Assembly: GCA_003213715.1 (NCBI GenBank)
Contig: QCMN01000001.1
Span: 1-57,955 of the forward strand
Direction: 5' to 3'
Origin: Pelagibacteraceae bacterium AG-422-B15
Lineage (GTDB): Bacteria > Pseudomonadota > Alphaproteobacteria > Pelagibacterales > AG-422-B15
Length of the DNA stretch: 57,955 bases
Part shown: positions 52,901-57,955 of the stretch, piece after piece
How positions within the stretch are numbered: position 1 is the first letter of the stretch
How the letters are laid out: each line of letters opens with the position of its first letter
Program-made: the position numbers and the translations under genes
Notes under the pieces: generated by a model
Told to the model about the DNA's origin: nothing
What the model saw: only the letters and a program-made list of their open reading frames with translations
Databases searched by the model: none

Positions 52901-53930
52901 ACATAAAAATAGTGTTATCAGGTGTCGTGAACACACCTAAAATTTCATAGGTAAAGGTGACTATACCGCGGTCACTCGATCCCCGTCGATTGATGTAATC
53001 ATTCAGATAGACCATGTAAACGTGAACTGGACCGTCTGTATCTGGATCCCAACTATTTACAGCCACACCAACATCAAAGGTCAGTGTACTACCAGTAGTC
53101 ACATCAGCTTTTTCCTGTGTGATGATCCATCGATCACTGCTATCCTGTTGTCCGTTCTTATTGCCGGAGAAATTTCCACCACCTGCTTTTAAATTGGTCG
53201 CACCATGTATTTCAACTGCATTTTGAACAGCTGTAACATCTCTGTCCAGAGAATGGTTATAATTGACGACACTCACATTTCGAGTTTCTACAACACCCAC
53301 ATGCTTTTCTAAATCCCAATCTCCACCTTGACCAGTAATATCGTCAGATGCTGCAATATCCGCTTGAGTTATATCAGCGAGTTGCTTAATGAAGACCTCT
53401 CCATTTAAATCAGCCGCAACATTACAACCATAAAACAATATATCACCTTGCTCGGTTAAACTTAAACCAATCGTTTTTAACGAATCTCTGTAAGTATCAA
53501 GAGTATCACTATTTAAAACAGCTGTTCCAAATGCTATTTGACCGACACTACCGTGACCAATGATATGCAACGCATCAATATCAGATTCGTTGGATAAAAT
53601 ATTTTCAATTTCTGTAAACCCGTCTTGTTCACTTTGTATGATGTGTACTTCAGTGTTGTTATCAAAACTTTCAATTAAAACTTCAATATCATCAACTGCA
53701 CTGTCAATGAATACAAATTGTTTGGTTCTTGCATTCTGATTTGTACTTTCACGATTTACAAATGGAAGTTTTGTATCTTGGTCGGTTTTAAAATTATTTT
53801 CTTTTATTTTTTTATCTAAATCAGTCTTATTCAAATTTGCTAAATCGTCGATGGTATCAATTGCAGTTGCGACTGCAGCCCCATCGAGCATCATGCGCGG
53901 TTCAAGTGCCTGAATAAGTTTTTTAGACAT
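46941..53930 (-). CDS. Giant LEPR/DUF4347 protein with VCBS/cadherin-like tandem repeats (2329 aa)
   Basis: MSKKLIQALEPRMMLDGAAVATA; DUF4347-like region (FIDSAVDDIEVLIESF...HIIGHGSVGQIAFG...DILFYGCNVAADLNG); 12 repeats of ~100-130 aa; CADG-like C-terminus. Confidence 0.9.
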   Translation of the reverse strand: MSKKLIQALEPRMMLDGAAVATAIDTIDDLANLNKTDLDKKIKENNFKTDQDTKLPFVNRESTNQNARTKQFVFIDSAVDDIEVLIESFDNNTEVHIIQSEQDGFTEIENILSNESDIDALHIIGHGSVGQIAFGTAVLNSDTLDTYRDSLKTIGLSLTEQGDILFYGCNVAADLNGEVFIKQLADITQADIAASDDITGQGGDWDLEKHVGVVETRNVSVVNYNHSLDRDVTAVQNAVEIHGATNLKAGGGNFSGNKNGQQDSSDRWIITQEKADVTTGSTLTFDVGVAVNSWDPDTDGPVHVYMVYLNDYINRRGSSDRGIVTFTYEILGVFTTPDNTIFMSGYTDKGSSAYPSSSAQKVGKRDFEYSGGAPGSLTSGSDGWSISNSNKTITLSADNGEKGDFIRVVTRAPEDNNEPVGNNDTGAVNEDASVSVSSGSGVLSNDTDADGDSLTVSAISGGSLGSALNGTYGQLTMNANGSYTYTANRDAADPLDPGDTETDTFTYTVSDGTDTDTATLTITITGVNDPITAVNDTDAVNEDATINRSTSDSQELDHDDTDPDEDDASGSFTITAIRTGRESATSGTTAGTIGQALNGTYGVLTLAADGSYSYAATRSGADALEAGVTAIDYFTYTVRDHSSSPNDTDTAELAITVTGVGPSASNDTGAVNENATLTANAGAGVIANDTGGDTESLAVTNVSSNATGNSGNAAQGVLGTYGTLTVAADGSYTYVANTAAAEALDATDTITDIFTYTVKDDNDVNSDTATLTITITGLDDDPVGVNDTGAINEDKTLTVSSGSGVLSNDTDADDSASLTVSAISGGTVGQALNGTYGVLTLNANGSYEYVANGRSEDGLAADATATDVFTYTVSDGGGTTDTATLTITVTGVGPQAVADTGAVNEDATLTVNEASGVISNDDDNASFDVESLAITGVSHGVTGNSGNAAQAVTGTYGVLTMAADGSYEYVANQSAADALDPGDQVTDVFTYTVKDDADKNSSSATLTITVTGINDDITAVDDTDAVNAGSSISRSTSDAQELDHDDTDDDADDVPGSFTITAIRTGQESGSGTTKTVGQAFTTTYGTVTINADGSYSYAANQSGAMNLEDGATAVDYFTYTVRDHNSGDTDTGQLAITVTGIDAGGNNNPVANNDTGSVNEDATLTVNAASGAESNDTDPDGDDISVVAISGGSVGSAVTGTYGELTIAADGSYVYRANQAAADALGTGVQATDTFTYTLQDDGTGNLQDQATITITVTGIDDDPVGVNDAGAVNEDAQISISAGSGVLSNDTDADSNATLSVSGINGGTVGQAITGTYGTLTLNSDGSYVYTANTSGADGLAHGATATDTFTYTVSDENGGTTDTANLVITVTGVGPVGSADTATATESQTLTVNEAGGVLTNDTGGDTESLAVTNIESGGTGNTGTAGEGVLGTYGTLTIAANGSYTYTPNTAAAEALDAGDTVTEVFTYTVKDDDDKNSSTATLTFTINGANDAIVAVDDTDSVNEDATISRTVSDDQELDHDDTDVDGDDTSGNFTITDIRTGPKSSSSGTTDGEVGVALTGEYGTLTVNADGSYTYVADQNKSDQLVTGQTGTDTFTYTVSDGNETSTAELSFTVTGINDNDPVAVDDTDTVKRDASITRDKDSTLAINADDTDADGETLTISEVRTGQVEGGGKGGPAKVGTTLKGTYGTLTLNADGSYTYAADQDAANALKRGDSAIDYFNYTVTDGERTDTGVIAFTVEGISDPPEPVDDTLQIGAGAQTEKDSTQGVLINDTDPDGDTLTVDTIRTGRENKTGTSGTIGTALPGRYGSLTMNADGSYSYSADNAKALNPGETATEYFTYTANDTDTSVAAEIAITVTGKNDPPEVLYPIDDPIVFTGQTINIKHKQIFDDPDRGAFDIAEYKIIDEETETETSLPDGLRLKQNKLTGSISEPGTYTITIRAIDGAGLYSDFTFTITVRPAPGYIGEKEIVEEAPQNFDPVIIKPKKDYLAAINETINEGSSIDGDDGFTLDTVSIADTASLSKPLKFNGGLRLMDAVANEVSGDAESDLKVGVKLNDDNQKNVELYSGQLSNGETLPEWIKVNPETGETTADMPEGVEAVEVQLVALDKDGNTRDINIVLDKAKIKGDQDFTRGAIDQARVVVDNDANVNLIRGNNSSSNNTENNNLNAQTDFDGTMKLSGLQMDAGQFTFDVIDDNQTNVKMYKAELKGGGTLPDWITINPETGKISADPSKGRTGSAAPAFLTESLKVLELKIIAEDEDGKERVIEVEIDLNEITETESESENSETNDEISFIPLDEQLELHAKSADSYGEKIVSLVS
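48320..52690 (-). repeat. Array of 12 VCBS-type repeats inside the giant gene
   Basis: Recurring DDTxAVNEDATxxV...NGTYGxLTxxADGSYxYxAN...DxFTYTVxD...LTITVTG. Confidence 0.9.
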
Positions 53931-54137
53931 GATATTTTTTATAAATAAAATTTAGTAATTTATTGATAAATATACCTTTTCTATATACAGCAGTAATGCT
54001 ACTAAATGTAGCAAGATCGAAAAAAAAACCCAAAATGGGCGGTTATATGTGCAATGAAATTGCTAAAGTTTGGTATTACTTGCGCCGGATACGGTTACCC
54101 TTTATGACAGTATCTTGGTTTTTATAAAAACAAATAA

Positions 54138-56960
54138 ATGGTCAACCCAATAAAAAAATTATTTATAGTTTTCATATGTTTGGCGCTCGTTGCTTGTGCG
54201 CGATCTCCAAAAGTAATTGATGAAGAATCTCTAAGTTTTTCAATTGCTGAAGATATTTCTCAACTTGAAGTTAATGCAACTTTACAAAATATTGATTTAC
54301 ACTCCGCAATTGCAATAGCAGTTAGAAACAATCGTGATTTAAGATTAAGTGTTATGGAATCTGCTCTTTCGCAAAGGCAAGCAGATTTACAAAAATTCGA
54401 TATGCTTCCTGACATCGCACTCAATGCTGGGTATTCAAAATTTACTGAACTTCAGCCGTCAACAAGTGTGACCGTTGCAAATGATTCAGAACCATCTCCA
54501 GATTTAGATGGCAATCAATCATATACTATCTCGAGAGATAGATCACAAGCAACTAGAAATATTGAGTTTACATGGAATGCGTTAGATTTTGGTCTCTCAT
54601 ATATACGTGCAGGACAACAAGCCGATAGATATTTAATTGCTAAAGAACTCGAGAGAAAAGCTATTCAAAATATTACTCGAGATATCATTAGATCTTATTG
54701 GAAAGCTCAAGCATCTGAAAACCTTCTAGAAAAACTCAATCCACTTTTAAAGAGGGTTGAAGACGCTCTTGCAGACTCTCAATATATAGAAGAACTTTTG
54801 ATTTCTGCTCCAATGGACTCGTTGCTATATCAAAAAGAGTTGCTCGATGTACAGCGGACGCTTCAAACTCAACAACGTGCACTTATAAATTCTAAAAATG
54901 AACTTGCGTCTCTCATGGGTCTAATGCCAAGTCAAAAATTTACGCTGGCAGAAAATAATACGTTTTTAACAAATCTAAACATGGATATACAAACCATGGA
55001 GGAAATAGCACTTCTTTCAAGACCTGAACTTATGGAAAGCCGATACCAAAAAAGGATTTCAAGTAAAGACACGAGAGCTGCTATGCTCGCACTTATACCA
55101 AGTTTAAAAATTAATGCAGCATATGGATATACAAATAATAATTACTTACTTAATCAAGATACGACTGAATACGGTGCATCAATTGGTGGTAATTTATTTG
55201 ATATCTTCTCTATTGGAGCCGCAAGAAAAGCTTCTAAGGCAAATCAAGAAGTAATTGCTGAACGACATCTAGCGATAGCGATGACAGTTGTTTCGCAAGT
55301 ACATTTATCGAATATAAACTATGACCTTGCTATCGAAGAATACGATACAGCGCAGAGGTATTTAGATGTAGCTGAAAGAATTAGTAAACAAGTAAAAAAT
55401 GCACAAAAGGTATCAAGGTTTGGGGAACTAGAAGTAATTAGAGAAGAAGCTAGCCTACTAGTTGCAGAGTTGAGAAAAGACATAGCTTTTTCTGAAATGC
55501 AGCACAGTATTGGCCAGATTTATGCATCAATTGGTAAGGATCTGGTTCCTGAAAATCATCAAAATATGACAATTGAAGATCTAAGCAACATCATAAAAGC
55601 TAATTTAGCTGAATGGGGAACATCTTACCAAGCATCCGTAAATGTTCCTTTGGAGGAACAAAACCCACAACTTCTGATCATCAATGACCCAATCAATACG
55701 AAACAAAAAAGTAATAAATTTAAGATATCGAAAAATACATTTAATATCTCGGGTCCTGGTAAATTAAGATATTCAGTTACTCAACAAGATGGCAGTGATT
55801 TACCTCGATGGCTTGCATTCTTAACTTCAGACTTATCCATAGTTGGTAATCCCCCGGAAGACGTAACAGGTATAAAACTAAAAATCACTGCTGCTAATGC
55901 TCTAGTATCAACAGAAGATGATTTCATACTTCGATTTGTTGACGAAGAAACATTCCTTGCAAACGAAAGCTTAAAAGCAAGAGAAGAGCTTACGCGTATG
56001 TCTAAATTAAGTAAAGAAGACGAAGCATTGCCAGTTGAGCAAGTTGAAGAAAATACAATTGAGGAAGTTTTGATTGATGATGCAATAGAATTTGAAGAAA
56101 CTCCACCAGAGCCAATTAAAACAGAATACGAGTTTAGTAATGTAACAGCTGAGGATTTAAACAATCTTTTGGACTCGGTAGACCAATTGCTAGAGGGATC
56201 ACTTGATCAATTGAATAAAGAGCAAGACTCACTAGAATTTAATAATCAACTTTTTGATGAAAGTGCTGATGCAAATACTGAAGAGGAAGTTGTAACTGCA
56301 AATGAAGCAACTGCTAATGCAGCTGAAGAAAATAATATTTTGCCAACAAAAAAAATTATTCAAGAAAACGAACAGCTTCTAGCTGATAATGAACAACTTT
56401 TAGCTGACAATAAGCAACTACTCTCTGAAACGGCTGAAGTAAAAGAAGAACTAGCTCAACTAGTTGAAGAAAATAAACAAAAGGAGTTAGCAGAAAAAAA
56501 AGCTCAAGAAGAGCTTGAAGAAAAGTTAGCAAAAGACACTGAAGAGGCTTTAGAGAACTTAAATGAACTGATGGCTTCAGGCATTGATACTGAAACTAGT
56601 TCTTTCAGCGCTCAGGCAAGTGAGGCAACAACTGAATCAGATGATAATATTTCAGAAAGTTCATCAAATGCCGAATATGCTTATATTAAGATAGGTTCAT
56701 ATAAACGAGGAAACTCTGCAAATAGTCTCATGAATTACATATATGATTTAATGGGCTTTGATACCCGTTTCCTTAAATATGACATCAACGTTGAAAAATT
56801 TGATAGAAATAATTTCTCAGTGGTAATTGGACCTGTTCCAATGAATGAAGCTAAATCGATGTTGGAGGAACTTGATACTAAATTAAGTTCTGAAAATAGC
56901 TCAATTGTTGACGCTGAACTTACTTGTAATGAAGAAGTCATTCTAATGTGCTCAATTTAA
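54138..56960 (+). CDS. TolC-like outer-membrane lipoprotein with cadherin-like, coiled-coil and SPOR-like C-terminal extension
   Basis: Lipobox LVACARS; TolC/OEP-like helical repeats (aa ~50-450); LPRWLAFLTSDLSIVGNPPEDVTGIKLKITA; AYIKIGSYKRGNSANSLMNYIYD..FSVVIGPVPMNEAKSMLEEL. Confidence 0.85.
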   Translation: MVNPIKKLFIVFICLALVACARSPKVIDEESLSFSIAEDISQLEVNATLQNIDLHSAIAIAVRNNRDLRLSVMESALSQRQADLQKFDMLPDIALNAGYSKFTELQPSTSVTVANDSEPSPDLDGNQSYTISRDRSQATRNIEFTWNALDFGLSYIRAGQQADRYLIAKELERKAIQNITRDIIRSYWKAQASENLLEKLNPLLKRVEDALADSQYIEELLISAPMDSLLYQKELLDVQRTLQTQQRALINSKNELASLMGLMPSQKFTLAENNTFLTNLNMDIQTMEEIALLSRPELMESRYQKRISSKDTRAAMLALIPSLKINAAYGYTNNNYLLNQDTTEYGASIGGNLFDIFSIGAARKASKANQEVIAERHLAIAMTVVSQVHLSNINYDLAIEEYDTAQRYLDVAERISKQVKNAQKVSRFGELEVIREEASLLVAELRKDIAFSEMQHSIGQIYASIGKDLVPENHQNMTIEDLSNIIKANLAEWGTSYQASVNVPLEEQNPQLLIINDPINTKQKSNKFKISKNTFNISGPGKLRYSVTQQDGSDLPRWLAFLTSDLSIVGNPPEDVTGIKLKITAANALVSTEDDFILRFVDEETFLANESLKAREELTRMSKLSKEDEALPVEQVEENTIEEVLIDDAIEFEETPPEPIKTEYEFSNVTAEDLNNLLDSVDQLLEGSLDQLNKEQDSLEFNNQLFDESADANTEEEVVTANEATANAAEENNILPTKKIIQENEQLLADNEQLLADNKQLLSETAEVKEELAQLVEENKQKELAEKKAQEELEEKLAKDTEEALENLNELMASGIDTETSSFSAQASEATTESDDNISESSSNAEYAYIKIGSYKRGNSANSLMNYIYDLMGFDTRFLKYDINVEKFDRNNFSVVIGPVPMNEAKSMLEELDTKLSSENSSIVDAELTCNEEVILMCSI

Positions 56961-57955
56961 TTCGTTAAATCCTCATAAATATTGAAATAAAAGTTCATCA
57001 TTTCAGTAAAAGTTAATTCTTTAAATTTTAAAAAAATATCCACCTCTCCATTGAGTTTTGGATAATTAATCCGATAAATATTTCTGCCTTTTTTCTTCAA
57101 ATGTTTCAATTCAATTAATTTCTTACTAGATCGTCTTACAGTTTCACGTGGCATTTTTGCTGCCTCAGAAATCGAAGATAGGTTTGTTGGAAGAAGATGT
57201 TCACTCTCATATAAATCTTCAATTGATTTATACTTTAATAAACCGTGTCTGTTTTTAAAATATACTGCAGCTGAGAGTATTATGCGATCAGTTGGTAAAA
57301 GTGATTGATCGCTTCCTTCTAAAGTAAGAATTCTTACCCAGAAGTGATATAAATGTAATCGTACTCTGTTCCATTTAGGTTGTGATAATTTATTTGTATT
57401 GATTGAAGTTAAGGGCTTTAAATTAAAATTGATTTGAAAATAATCTTCAAGATTTACTATAAAATCGTTTAATGAGCGCATGACTGATTTATAGATATTA
57501 TTTAATGAGTTGGTAAATATATATGCTTGATAAGCTTCAAAATTTACAAGATATCCATATTTTGAGTCCTTGGTTATCAGATCACTTTCTAAAACTGAAT
57601 TTAGATATCTTCTCATACTTTCTTTTGGAATATTGAAATGAGCTGAAAGTGAGCTGATCGTAATTTTTTTGCCAATGAATTGGGTAAATGATGACTGATA
57701 AATTGAATTATTAAGAAAATCTTCTGGATGCATTGCTAAAATTTCATTTCTATGTTCTTTGAATAAATCTTCATCGTGGTATGCGTTAGTAAATGAAAAA
57801 AGTATTATAAAAGACAAAATAGCAATGACTTCATCTTGCAGTCTTTGATCCTTTGTAATCCAATCTGTTGGGCTATCTTCCCAATCTGATGGTTCGTGAA
57901 TAAATAGATTTTGATGACGAGAAAGTTGAATTAACAATAAAAGAGCAAGTCGGTC
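56957..57955 (-). CDS. Regulator with two winged-HTH segments, 5' end outside window
   Basis: ITISSLSAHFNIPKESMRRYLNSVLESDLI and SSISEAAKMPRETVRRSSKKLIELKHL; open to the window edge (DRLALL before the TTG at 57937). Confidence 0.7.
   Translation of the reverse strand, partial: DRLALLLLIQLSRHQNLFIHEPSDWEDSPTDWITKDQRLQDEVIAILSFIILFSFTNAYHDEDLFKEHRNEILAMHPEDFLNNSIYQSSFTQFIGKKITISSLSAHFNIPKESMRRYLNSVLESDLITKDSKYGYLVNFEAYQAYIFTNSLNNIYKSVMRSLNDFIVNLEDYFQINFNLKPLTSINTNKLSQPKWNRVRLHLYHFWVRILTLEGSDQSLLPTDRIILSAAVYFKNRHGLLKYKSIEDLYESEHLLPTNLSSISEAAKMPRETVRRSSKKLIELKHLKKKGRNIYRINYPKLNGEVDIFLKFKELTFTEMMNFYFNIYEDLTN

Noticed and set aside
53997-54013. Hairpin TGCTAC-taaat-GTAGCA in the cargo/TolC divergent region as a riboswitch or sRNA
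   Set aside because: Only a 6-bp stem, no recognised aptamer motif; chance occurrence cannot be excluded.

Overview
AT-rich chromosomal window, probably from a marine alphaproteobacterium. This is supported by hisZ/hisG/hisS, DUF2948 next to murA/hisD, and a tRNA-His with A73 and no encoded G-1. The first ~26 kb is mostly housekeeping: rsmD (cut by the edge), pgi, an SbmA/BacA-like transporter, lspA, ileS, ribF, groESL, his genes, tRNA-His, tRNA-Phe, maf, infA, murA and dcd, plus a small catabolic block. At 25.4-35.5 kb is a zinc-limitation locus: znuA, znuCB, zur, a His-rich DUF2796 protein, an ABC/FtsX pair, DUF3299, DUF1636, a CobW-type GTPase and a WD40 protein. Three near-identical 15-bp palindromes (TGTTATAATATAACA) sit at its promoters. 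A urease operon (ureDABCEFG) follows. The most unusual part is 42.46-57.9 kb. There, a 2329-aa LEPR/DUF4347/VCBS-repeat protein is encoded with an M50/HlyD-type membrane protein, a GAF-HlyD protein, a third HlyD-like adaptor and a divergent lipoprotein TolC-like channel with cadherin-like and SPOR-like extensions. No ABC ATPase lies in this block, so it is a candidate ABC-less export system. Next to it is a tRNA-Thr(GGU)-like cloverleaf lacking the D-loop GG and the T-loop TTC. It lies between two copies of a 16-bp repeat, one of which is a decayed copy of the M50 gene's 3' end. Two small ORFs missed by the ORF track were also found. All assignments come from reading the sequence; no searches were run.
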